Positions 1 to 6,757 of a stretch of 64,000 nt of DNA are shown one piece after another. The stretch comes from an uncultured Clostridia bacterium (lineage in GTDB: Bacteria > Bacillota > Clostridia > TANB77 > CAG-508), in the NCBI GenBank assembly GCA_934149005.1, contig CAKPDN010000002.1:1-64000 (forward strand). Direction: 5' to 3'. The position numbers and the translations under genes were made by a program. Below the pieces are notes generated by a model that saw only the letters and a list, made by a program, of their open reading frames with translations, did no database searches and was not told where the DNA came from. Position 1 is the stretch's first letter; every line of letters begins with the position of its first letter.

Positions 1-1
1 A

Positions 2-901
2 AAAGTACCATATCAAGTAACAGCAAATGGAAAATATGTGTTTAATGTATCAGGAACATATAATGGAAAAGAAATAATAGAAGAAAAAGAAGTAACAGTA
101 AATCAATATCAAGCAGCACTAAATTTAGTTCAATATGATGCAGGAGAATGGACAGCAGAAGAAATACAAAGTTTAAAAACAGCAGGATTATATAATTTAA
201 ATGTAAGTAAAACAGCAAGTAATACTAAAGGTTTAGATTTTACATTTGGAGGATTTACATATAAAGGAGATACAACAAATGAAAAATATATAAATAATGG
301 AACAGTAATAACAAGTAGAAATAAAAGTGTAGCACCACAAAGTGGATTTGGAACACCAAAGTATGATGGATGGCAAATATTGAGTAGTTATGAAGAAAAT
401 GGAAAAACATATGTAACAAAATTAGTACATGCAGGATGTCCAGAAAATTTTGTATATTATTATACAACAGCTTATGATAATAGAAGAGTAGAATATATAT
501 TATCAAGTGGATTAAGACAAACAGGATATAGCACATATAGTGCAAGAAGTTGGCAGATGTATGTAGATAAGAATCAAAAGAATTTAATAGCAGATACAAA
601 AGATAAAGATAATAATGATATAAAAGATATACATGCAATGACATATGAAGAAGCATTAGCAATAACTGGAAGCATAAATACTACAACTGGAATACGAAAT
701 ACGGGATCATACTACTGGCTCGGTTCTGCTTATACCAGTAAATACGGCGACGTATGTAGCGTGGGATATAAGGGCGACTTTATCTTTAACCTCGGCACCA
801 ATTGCTGGGGCTGCCGTCCAGTAGTTTCTCTGAAGTCTGGAGTCTATATAAAGAGTGGAGATGGAGTTGAAGGTTCACCATATATACTTGGAATAGAATA
901 A
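2..901 (+). CDS. Surface protein C-terminal part with hypervariable-type C-lectin-like end (5' partial)
   Basis: The frame is open from base 2, so the N-terminus lies outside the window and the GTG at 38 is probably not the start. About 300 residues are visible. The early part is Ig-like and repetitive (FNVSGTYNGKEI, then EKEVTVNQYQ). The C-terminal part, from about SGFGTPKYDGW onward, ends in the block YYWLGSA...CWGCRPVVSLKSGV, which resembles the C-lectin or DUF6273-like ends of gut Clostridia proteins that often begin with a prepilin-type leader. The last roughly 50 codons switch to C-ending codons (see 690-850). A strong hairpin follows the stop. The role is inferred to be display of a ligand-binding domain; the exact family is not certain. 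Confidence 0.7.
   Translation, partial: KVPYQVTANGKYVFNVSGTYNGKEIIEEKEVTVNQYQAALNLVQYDAGEWTAEEIQSLKTAGLYNLNVSKTASNTKGLDFTFGGFTYKGDTTNEKYINNGTVITSRNKSVAPQSGFGTPKYDGWQILSSYEENGKTYVTKLVHAGCPENFVYYYTTAYDNRRVEYILSSGLRQTGYSTYSARSWQMYVDKNQKNLIADTKDKDNNDIKDIHAMTYEEALAITGSINTTTGIRNTGSYYWLGSAYTSKYGDVCSVGYKGDFIFNLGTNCWGCRPVVSLKSGVYIKSGDGVEGSPYILGIE
690..850 (+). other. Candidate DGR variable repeat (VR) inside the C-terminal codons
   Basis: Within a gene that otherwise uses A/T-ending codons, this patch runs through ggc, gac, agc, ttt, atc, aac, ctc, acc, tgc, tgg and similar NNC/NNT codons, then returns to normal composition near 850. Mutagenic retrohoming of a template rich in AAC/AAT/TAC codons gives exactly this pattern, because only adenines are randomised. 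The flanks encode fixed scaffold residues (YYWLGSA before, RPVVSLKSG after). No template repeat and no reverse transcriptase were found in the window, so the assignment rests on composition, position and fold context. Confidence 0.55.
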
Positions 902-912
902 TAGAAGATAAG

Positions 913-956
913 AAAACGTGCCTAAGCAAGCCTTTAGCTTGCTAGGTACGTTTTAT
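913..956 (+). terminator. Strong hairpin after the variable protein gene
   Basis: The arms aaaacgtgcctaagcaag and cttgctaggtacgtttt form a long stem with a T-rich 3' side, 12 bases after the stop codon. It acts as a terminator by position. It belongs to a GTGCCTAAGC hairpin family also seen at 43487 and 56146. Hairpins just downstream of a variable repeat also assist retrohoming in known DGRs, so a dual role is possible. Confidence 0.75.
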
Positions 957-988
957 ATTATAAATGAAACTTTTGTTAAAATATAATA

Positions 989-1017
989 TTGTAAAAAATA
1001 TAAGAATATGATAATAT
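989..1017 (+). promoter_or_regulatory. Promoter of the VanW-family gene
   Basis: TTGTAA at 989-994 and TAATAT at 1012-1017 are separated by 17 bases, 35 bases upstream of the VanW start codon. Confidence 0.55.
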
Positions 1018-1051
1018 AAAATTAGATTATATAAAGGGGAGAATAAAACAA

Positions 1052-2920
1052 ATGGGAAAAGGTAATTTAAAATGGGAGGAATTAGAAAACAAAGCTATGG
1101 AGAATACAAGAGAAAAAGAGGAGACACACCCAAATAATGAATTAGAAAATGAAATTAAAAATAAAATAAAAAAAGAATATAAGGGAAAAAATAGTAAAGT
1201 TATATTATTCGCAATTATAATTAGTGTACTAATTTTAATAGGAATAATTTTTTCAACTATTTTTGCTATAATAAATATTAATAATAATAATATAACTAGT
1301 GGTGTAAAAATAAAAGGAATAGATGTTTCTGGATTATCAAAAGAAGAAGCCAAAAATAAAATAGAACTAATATATAATGAAAAAAAACAGAAAGACATAT
1401 TATTGAAATATGAAGATTATGATGCAACAATCAACCCAGAGTTATTAGAGGTAAATTATGATGTTGATGGTGCAGTAGAATCTGCTATTTCAATAGGGAA
1501 AGGTGGAAATATTTTTGTAAACAATTATAATATTTTATTTGCTCTTATTGGAAAAAAAGATGTAAATGTAAATATGGCAATAAATGAAGAAGTTACAAAA
1601 CAAACAATAGAAGATATAGGAACTAATATTCCAGGTGCAGTAGTAGAACCTGATTATTACATAGAAGATGATAATTTAATAATAACTAAAGGACAAGAGG
1701 GAATAAAAATTGATACAGAAAATTTAATGCAAAAGATAAAAGAGAATTTAGAAAATACTAATCTAAATCAAGAGTATATTGAAATACCAGTAATTACTAA
1801 AACACCAGAAAAAATAGATATAGAAAAAATATATCAAGAAGTTCATAAAGAAGTTCAAGATGCTTATTATACAAAGGATCCATTTACAATTCATCCAGAA
1901 GTGGAGGGTGTAGATTTTAATTTAGATGATGCAAAAAAGATATTAGAAGAAGATAAAGATAAATATGAAATAAAATTGACAATAACAAAACCAAAGGTAA
2001 CAATATCACAAATAGGTTCAGAGGCTTTTCCAGATTTACTTGCTACATATTCAACAAGATATGATGCGAGTCTTAAAAACAGAAGCACTAATTTAAGGTT
2101 AGCATGCCAAAAAATTAATAATAAAGTAGTGTTACCAGGAGAAGTATTCTCATATAATAAATCCTTAGGTGAGAGAACAGCTGCTGCAGGATATAAGAAT
2201 GCCGCAGTATATGAAAATGGCCAGGTGGTTGATGGTATTGGAGGGGGAATTTGTCAAATTTCATCAACATTATATAATTCAGTTTTAATGTCAAATTTGG
2301 GAATTGTAGAAAGAAGAAATCATATGTTTATAACATCATATACTCCAGCTGGAAGAGATGCAACAGTTGTATATGGTGTGACAGATTTTAAATTTAAAAA
2401 TACAAGAACATATGCTGTAAAAATACAAGCGAGTTGCTCTAATGGAATTGCAACAGTTTCTATTTATGGCATAAAAGAAGAAAATGAATATAAAGTTTCA
2501 TTTAGCACAAAAACTATTTCAACTATACCATATACTGTTAAATATGTAGATGATAATACTTTACCATCAGGAGCAGAAAAGGTTTCTCAAAAAGGTGCAA
2601 ATGGAGTAATTACAGAAACATATATAATAAAAAGTCTAAATGGTAAAGTTGTTTCAACTGAACTTTTATCAAAAGATACGTATAATGCTATGCAAAGGAT
2701 TATATTAAGAGGAACAAAAGGGGAAACTGGAAATACTAATGCGGATAATAATACAATGTCTAATAATAATTCAAATAATAATAATTCAAACAACAATGGA
2801 CAAGGTAGTGAAATAGAAGTGAATCCGCCAGCAAGTAATCCATCACAGGATAATAAAACAGAAGAAAATATAGATATTCCAAATAATAGTGAAATAATTA
2901 GTAATATGATGAATAATTAA
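1052..2920 (+). CDS. VanW family wall-associated protein with peptidoglycan-binding and G5 domains
   Basis: This 622-residue protein starts at an ATG with AGGGGAG upstream. A charged cytoplasmic N-terminus of about 48 residues is followed by one membrane segment (about 49-75), so the bulk lies outside the cell. Two PG_binding_4-like regions (about 85-320) precede a VanW domain with the signature GGGICQISSTLYN near residue 397. A G5-like domain (about 490-560) and an Asn-rich tail follow. The architecture matches YoaR-type proteins of Clostridia. Their biochemical role is not established; a wall-binding role is inferred. It has its own promoter and ends in a bidirectional terminator shared with the converging tRNA-Lys. 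Confidence 0.88.
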   Translation: MGKGNLKWEELENKAMENTREKEETHPNNELENEIKNKIKKEYKGKNSKVILFAIIISVLILIGIIFSTIFAIININNNNITSGVKIKGIDVSGLSKEEAKNKIELIYNEKKQKDILLKYEDYDATINPELLEVNYDVDGAVESAISIGKGGNIFVNNYNILFALIGKKDVNVNMAINEEVTKQTIEDIGTNIPGAVVEPDYYIEDDNLIITKGQEGIKIDTENLMQKIKENLENTNLNQEYIEIPVITKTPEKIDIEKIYQEVHKEVQDAYYTKDPFTIHPEVEGVDFNLDDAKKILEEDKDKYEIKLTITKPKVTISQIGSEAFPDLLATYSTRYDASLKNRSTNLRLACQKINNKVVLPGEVFSYNKSLGERTAAAGYKNAAVYENGQVVDGIGGGICQISSTLYNSVLMSNLGIVERRNHMFITSYTPAGRDATVVYGVTDFKFKNTRTYAVKIQASCSNGIATVSIYGIKEENEYKVSFSTKTISTIPYTVKYVDDNTLPSGAEKVSQKGANGVITETYIIKSLNGKVVSTELLSKDTYNAMQRIILRGTKGETGNTNADNNTMSNNNSNNNNSNNNGQGSEIEVNPPASNPSQDNKTEENIDIPNNSEIISNMMNN

Positions 2921-2938
2921 TTAAATTTATATAAAAAT

Positions 2939-2971
2939 AAAAAAGAATGTATTATAAAATACATTCTTTTT
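2939..2971. terminator. Bidirectional terminator between the VanW gene and tRNA-Lys
   Basis: A stem of aaaagaatgtat and atacattctttt with an A-tract on one side and a T-tract on the other serves both converging units. It directly abuts the CCA end of the tRNA. Confidence 0.8.
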
Positions 2972-3047
2972 TGGTGCATCATCTCGGTTTCGAACCGAGG
3001 ACCTTCAGATTAAGAGTCTGCTGCTCTACCAGCTGAGCTAATGATGC
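2972..3047 (-). tRNA. tRNA-Lys (anticodon CTT)
   Basis: On the minus strand the acceptor GCATCAT pairs with ATGATGC, followed by discriminator A and an encoded CCA. The D-arm AGCTCAGCTGGTAGAGC, the anticodon loop with CTT and the T-arm GGTTCGAAACC are all present. It is 76 nt including CCA. It has a consensus promoter upstream and a terminator immediately after. Confidence 0.96.
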
Positions 3048-3100
3048 AGATTTTGTTTTAGTGTGCATTGCTGACTAAGGGTAATGCATATGATAAAGTT

Positions 3101-3129
3101 ATTATAGTACCAAAAAATAAAATTGTCAA
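3101..3129 (-). promoter_or_regulatory. tRNA-Lys promoter
   Basis: On the minus strand TTGACA (3129-3124) and TATAAT (3106-3101) are exactly 17 bases apart, a full consensus promoter about 50 bases before the tRNA. Confidence 0.85.
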
Positions 3130-3172
3130 GAGAAAAATTATTAACAATTATGTAAACATTTTTAAAAATGCA

Positions 3173-3201
3173 TTGACAATAATAAAATAAAAAGTTAAAA
3201 T
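3173..3201 (+). promoter_or_regulatory. corA promoter
   Basis: TTGACA at 3173-3178 and TAAAAT at 3196-3201 have a 17-base spacer, 36 bases before the corA start. It lies back to back with the tRNA-Lys promoter. Confidence 0.7.
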
Positions 3202-3237
3202 AAATATATGGTATAAAAGAAAAAGGTGGGTTTTATA

Positions 3238-4188
3238 ATGTTAAAGATATATAATACAGATATAGAAACAAATAAAATAGAAGAAATAAAAGAATTTAGA
3301 AAAGGAAGTTGGATAAGTTTAATAAACCCATCGGAAATGGAAATAAAGAGAGTTTGTGAAAGTGTACAAATACAAGAAGACTTTATAAGAGATGCATTAG
3401 ACTTTGAAGAAAAAGCGAGAATTGATTCAGAAGAAGATGATGGGACAATATTATTTGTAGTAGATGTTCCAATTATAGAAAAAAATGAAGAAAATGATGC
3501 TTATTCAACAATGCCATTAGGTATGATAGTTGTAAGAGATGATTTTTTTATAACTGTATCATTAAGGAAGAATAGAGTAATAGAGGACTTTGAAAAAAGA
3601 AAAATAAAAAATTTTCAAACATATAAAAAATCAAAATTAATATTTCAAATATTATATTTGAATTCATCATATTATTTATCATATTTAAAACAGATAAACA
3701 AAGAGACAGAAATTGCAGAATATATATTAAAAAATTCAATGAAAAATAAAGAGCTATTAAAATTGTTAAGTTTAGAAAAGAGTTTGGTATATTTTACAAC
3801 ATCCTTAAAGTCAAATGAGCTTGTAATGGAAAAAACAATGAGAGGAAAAATAATAAAACTTTATGAAGAAGATGAGGACATACTAGAAGATGCTATTACA
3901 GAGAATAAACAAGCAATAGAAATGGCTAAAATATATAGTGATATTTTAAATGGAACAATGGATGCATATGCTTCAATTATTTCAAATAATTTAAATGGCG
4001 TAATGAAATTTTTAACATCAATAACAATAGTTCTTGCAATACCAACGATGATATCAAGTTTTTGGGGAATGAATGTAGGATTACCATTTCAGGATAACAA
4101 ATTTGGCTTTCCAATAATGGTTGCTATTTCAATTATTTTGACTTTACTTGTTACTTGGTGGTTAAAGAAAAAAGATATGCTAGATTAA
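3238..4188 (+). CDS. corA: CorA-family divalent cation (Mg2+) channel
   Basis: The 316-residue protein is placed at the ATG 3238 because AGGTGG sits seven bases upstream; an in-frame GTG at 3226 lies within that ribosome site. A large acidic and helical cytoplasmic part is followed by two C-terminal membrane helices. The family signature GMN (SFWGMN, near residue 277) closes the first helix. CorA pentamers let Mg2+ (or Co2+/Ni2+) enter the cell. The short basic tail KKKDMLD is typical of the family. The gene is monocistronic, with its own promoter and a hairpin terminator overlapping its end. Confidence 0.92.
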   Translation: MLKIYNTDIETNKIEEIKEFRKGSWISLINPSEMEIKRVCESVQIQEDFIRDALDFEEKARIDSEEDDGTILFVVDVPIIEKNEENDAYSTMPLGMIVVRDDFFITVSLRKNRVIEDFEKRKIKNFQTYKKSKLIFQILYLNSSYYLSYLKQINKETEIAEYILKNSMKNKELLKLLSLEKSLVYFTTSLKSNELVMEKTMRGKIIKLYEEDEDILEDAITENKQAIEMAKIYSDILNGTMDAYASIISNNLNGVMKFLTSITIVLAIPTMISSFWGMNVGLPFQDNKFGFPIMVAISIILTLLVTWWLKKKDMLD

Positions 4189-4230
4189 AAAGAGGGATTA
4201 AGGGGCCACCACTCCAAATCCCTCTTTTTT
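4187..4230. terminator. corA terminator built on the GGGATTAAGGGGCC repeat
   Basis: The stem AAAGAGGGAT/ATCCCTCTTT encloses GGGGCCACCACTCC, followed by T6. It serves corA and, on the other strand, the converging capA-like gene. Its loop words are those of the larger palindromes at 6651 and 49824. Confidence 0.75.
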
Positions 4231-5512
4231 AATCAAGTTCTTTACCTAAAATATTTTTAATTTTTTCTAATTGAACTTTTAAATTGTTATATGTTGATGT
4301 ACCAATAGAAGTATCTTTTCCAGATTCATAATTTAAAATAGTTTTTTCTATATCTAATATTTTAAATTTGTGAGTTTTTACATTTGGATTTTTATACATA
4401 TAAATAGGTACATAATTTACTTTATTTATTGAAATTTTTCCATCATAATTTTTGGTAATATTTAGATTTAAAATTGCGGAGTCTCTTGTTATTTCATCTC
4501 TTTGGTCAGCAGTAAAATTACCTAATGCATAAACTACAAAAACTTCTTTTTCAGTTCCATCTTCTAATGTGATAGTTCTTTTTTCCATAGGTTCTAGTAC
4601 ATGAGGATGATTTCCTATAATTATATCAACACCATTTGCAAAAAGAAAATCTGCAAGTTCTTTTTGTTCTGAGTTAGCAGTAGTTTTATATTCAGTTCCC
4701 CAATGCATACAAGCAACAATCATATCTACATTTTGTTCTTTTGCTTGTTCAATTTGTTTCTTAATTAAATCTTTATTAATTAAATTAACACAGTATTCTT
4801 TTCCAGTAGGAATAGAGATTCCATTAGTTCCATAAGTATAGTTAATAAAAGCTATATTTACACCTTTTACATTTTTTATTAATAATTTTTCTTGTTCTTC
4901 AGCTGTTTTATATGTGCCTAAATGAGAAATATCAGCATTGTCTAAAATATCAATAGTTCTACAAATGCCAGTATAACCATAGTCTAAAGCATGATTACCA
5001 GCCAAAGAAATTATATCAACACCAATCTTTTTAAGGGCTGTTGCTAAACTATCAGGAGTATTAAATCTAGGATAGTTGCTATAACCTTTTTCTTCGCCTG
5101 CAAATGTTGTTTCTAAACTTCCAATTGTTATGTCAGCAGTTTTAGTATAATATTGTATATCTTCATAAACATAAGAGAAATCATATTTTTTTGTTTCACT
5201 GTTATATGCATCCCAATATTGTGTATTATGGCATAAGCTGTCACCAATAGCAGTCATATTAAATGTTATAGAAGTGTTTTGTTTTTTTTCATCATTCTTT
5301 TCAGTTGTTGAAATATTTATATTATTATTTGTTTGATTATCTTCTGTATAATTTCTATTAGATAGAATGATGGGTTTATTTTTTAGATAATAATTTTTAG
5401 TAATGAAAAATATTAGAAATAACAACATTATAATTAATATAATTAAAAAATTTTTTTGTATTTTTATTATATTGTTATTATTTTTTGATTTTTTCCTATG
5501 ATTTCTTCTCAT
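4229..5512 (-). CDS. CapA-family (PGA_cap) metallophosphatase-like surface protein
   Basis: This 427-residue protein has a basic N-terminus and one membrane anchor (about 22-40), so the catalytic part is extracellular. The metallophosphatase-like fold is marked by GDSLCHN near the start of the domain, GNHALDYG, HWGTEY and IIGNHPHV. These match the CapA/PgsA family (Bacterial capsule synthesis protein PGA_cap). In Bacillus, PgsA is needed for poly-gamma-glutamate export. No pgsB or pgsC homologue is near, so capsule synthesis cannot be inferred. The start is supported by GGAGGTAG upstream on the minus strand. It diverges from the DUF378 gene. Confidence 0.85.
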   Translation of the reverse strand: MRRNHRKKSKNNNNIIKIQKNFLIILIIMLLFLIFFITKNYYLKNKPIILSNRNYTEDNQTNNNINISTTEKNDEKKQNTSITFNMTAIGDSLCHNTQYWDAYNSETKKYDFSYVYEDIQYYTKTADITIGSLETTFAGEEKGYSNYPRFNTPDSLATALKKIGVDIISLAGNHALDYGYTGICRTIDILDNADISHLGTYKTAEEQEKLLIKNVKGVNIAFINYTYGTNGISIPTGKEYCVNLINKDLIKKQIEQAKEQNVDMIVACMHWGTEYKTTANSEQKELADFLFANGVDIIIGNHPHVLEPMEKRTITLEDGTEKEVFVVYALGNFTADQRDEITRDSAILNLNITKNYDGKISINKVNYVPIYMYKNPNVKTHKFKILDIEKTILNYESGKDTSIGTSTYNNLKVQLEKIKNILGKELD

Positions 5513-5636
5513 ATTTATCTACCTCCAATTTATATAATAAAGCTATCATAAAATGAAAAATTTTTCAATAATATGTATAAATTTTGAATATATACATATA
5601 ATATAATTGAAAATTAATAAAAGTGGAGGTAGCTAT

Positions 5637-5825
5637 ATGAAAGTAGTGGACAAGATAGCATTAGTATTAATTATAATAGGTGCTATAAATTGGGGGTTAG
5701 TAGGTTTTTTTGATTTTAATTTAGTTGATAGTATATTTGGAACGATGAGTATAGTATCAAGAATTATATATGCCCTTGTTGGTATTTCTGGATTATGGGG
5801 TATTAAATTATTATTTGATGACTAA
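5637..5825 (+). CDS. DUF378 small membrane protein
   Basis: This protein has 62 residues. ATG 5637 is chosen because GGAGGTAG lies just upstream; a longer frame from 5607 has no ribosome site. Two hydrophobic segments (IALVLIIIGAINWGLVGFF and IIYALVGISGLWGI) match DUF378/YuzA proteins, with the characteristic GAINWGLVG and GISGLWG words. The function of the family is unknown. It is transcribed away from the capA-like gene and ends in a hairpin terminator. Confidence 0.88.
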   Translation: MKVVDKIALVLIIIGAINWGLVGFFDFNLVDSIFGTMSIVSRIIYALVGISGLWGIKLLFDD

Positions 5826-5826
5826 A

Positions 5827-5865
5827 GAAACTAGATATTAAATTTCTCTAATATCTAGTTTTTTA
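5827..5865. terminator. Bidirectional terminator between DUF378 and tetR genes
   Basis: AAACTAGATATTA pairs with TAATATCTAGTTT and is followed by T6. It separates two converging genes. Confidence 0.85.
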
Positions 5866-5871
5866 GTTGGC

Positions 5872-6471
5872 TTAAATTTTTTCTGATGTTATTAAATTAC
5901 GAATAGCTTTATATAAATAAGGCTTGTATTCTTCAATAGATAAAGGTTCTTTGTATAAAATAGAATTAAAACAAGTAGAACCAACAAGTTCAATAATCAT
6001 AAAGAGTATAACTTCAGGGTTGTTAAATTTAATATTATTCTTTTCACTATCTTTAATAAATAAATCATACACAGAGTTTTCTTCATCTGTGCTTTTATCA
6101 TATAAATTTAAAACGGTTTTACTAAAAACGCCCCAAGATAAATTTTTAGAAATGAATTTTAATAGTAAAGGGTTTTTAGTCAATTCATCTATTACATAAT
6201 TTATTATATAAATAATACTATCAGAAAAATCAGAGATATAATTTTTTCTTAAAGATTTTAGGGCATCGGAAAATAATTTTTGTGATTTTTTTACAATTAA
6301 AATATCTCTTAATTCATATTTGTCTTTAAAATAAAGGTAAAATGTTCCCTTTGCAACACTTGCATTATCTACGATTTCTTGTATTGATGTTTCTTTTAGA
6401 CCTTTTTCGGTAAAAAGTTTAAAGGCAGTATTTAGTAATCTGCTTTCTTTTTCTTCTTTATAATTTTTCAT
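5872..6471 (-). CDS. TetR/AcrR family repressor of the divergent MMPL operon
   Basis: This 199-residue regulator has an N-terminal TetR helix-turn-helix (about 11-57, with TSIQEIVDNASVAKGTFYLY) and an all-helical C-terminal ligand and dimerisation region. The ribosome site is AAAGGAGG. It is divergent from the exporter gene at 6758. The intergenic region carries three near-identical inverted repeats of the TGACNNNNNGTCA type, one over the exporter -35 box. It is therefore inferred to repress both the exporter operon and itself. The inducer is unknown. Confidence 0.9.
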   Translation of the reverse strand: MKNYKEEKESRLLNTAFKLFTEKGLKETSIQEIVDNASVAKGTFYLYFKDKYELRDILIVKKSQKLFSDALKSLRKNYISDFSDSIIYIINYVIDELTKNPLLLKFISKNLSWGVFSKTVLNLYDKSTDEENSVYDLFIKDSEKNNIKFNNPEVILFMIIELVGSTCFNSILYKEPLSIEEYKPYLYKAIRNLITSEKI

Positions 6472-6551
6472 AATTAATTTTATTTCCTCCTTTAAGTAAT
6501 AGAGTGTAATTATTTTATTATACTTTGCATATAAATATTATTGCATAAATT

Positions 6552-6564
6552 TGACTGATGGTCA
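6552..6564. promoter_or_regulatory. TetR operator 1
   Basis: TGACTGATGGTCA is an inverted repeat. On the minus strand its edge supplies a TTGACC -35-like word 17 bases from AATAAT, so it could overlap the tetR promoter. Confidence 0.7.
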
Positions 6565-6593
6565 ATAAAAATTAAAAAAATTTATAAAAAGTA

Positions 6594-6622
6594 TTGACCA
6601 ATGGTCATAAAAGTAGTATTAT
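6594..6622 (+). promoter_or_regulatory. Promoter of the MMPL exporter operon
   Basis: TTGACC at 6594-6599 and TATTAT at 6617-6622 have a 17-base spacer. The promoter lies between operators 2 and 3, and the transcript would begin ahead of the palindrome at 6651. Confidence 0.75.
6595..6607. promoter_or_regulatory. TetR operator 2, over the exporter -35 box
   Basis: TGACCAATGGTCA is an almost perfect palindrome. It overlaps the TTGACC -35 hexamer of the MMPL promoter, so bound repressor would exclude RNA polymerase. Confidence 0.8.
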
Positions 6623-6630
6623 ATATTAAG

Positions 6631-6643
6631 TGACTAACGGTCA
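6631..6643. promoter_or_regulatory. TetR operator 3, just downstream of the transcription start
   Basis: TGACTAACGGTCA repeats the operator consensus 36 bases after operator 2 and directly after the predicted start site. Confidence 0.72.
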
Positions 6644-6650
6644 TAAAATT

Positions 6651-6735
6651 CGGGATTAAGGGGCCACCACACAAAATCCCGGAAAAAAATATATATTTGG
6701 AAAAAGGGATTTTGTGTGGTGGTCCCTTAATCCCG
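6651..6735. repeat. Long palindrome of the GGGATTAAGGGGCC family in the MMPL leader
   Basis: Two 30-base arms (6651-6680 and 6706-6735) are complementary with one mismatch, around an AT-rich centre. Each arm also contains a smaller GGGATT...AATCCC hairpin. Related copies are at 4187 and 49824. It falls in the 5' untranslated region of the exporter gene. Confidence 0.88.
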
Positions 6736-6757
6736 CGAAGTGAAAGGAGCTTGAGAA

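Noticed and set aside
255..662. 135-codon open frame on the minus strand inside the first gene
   Set aside because: Leu/Tyr/His-rich translation typical of the antisense of AT-rich codons, no ribosome site, and covered by a real plus-strand gene.
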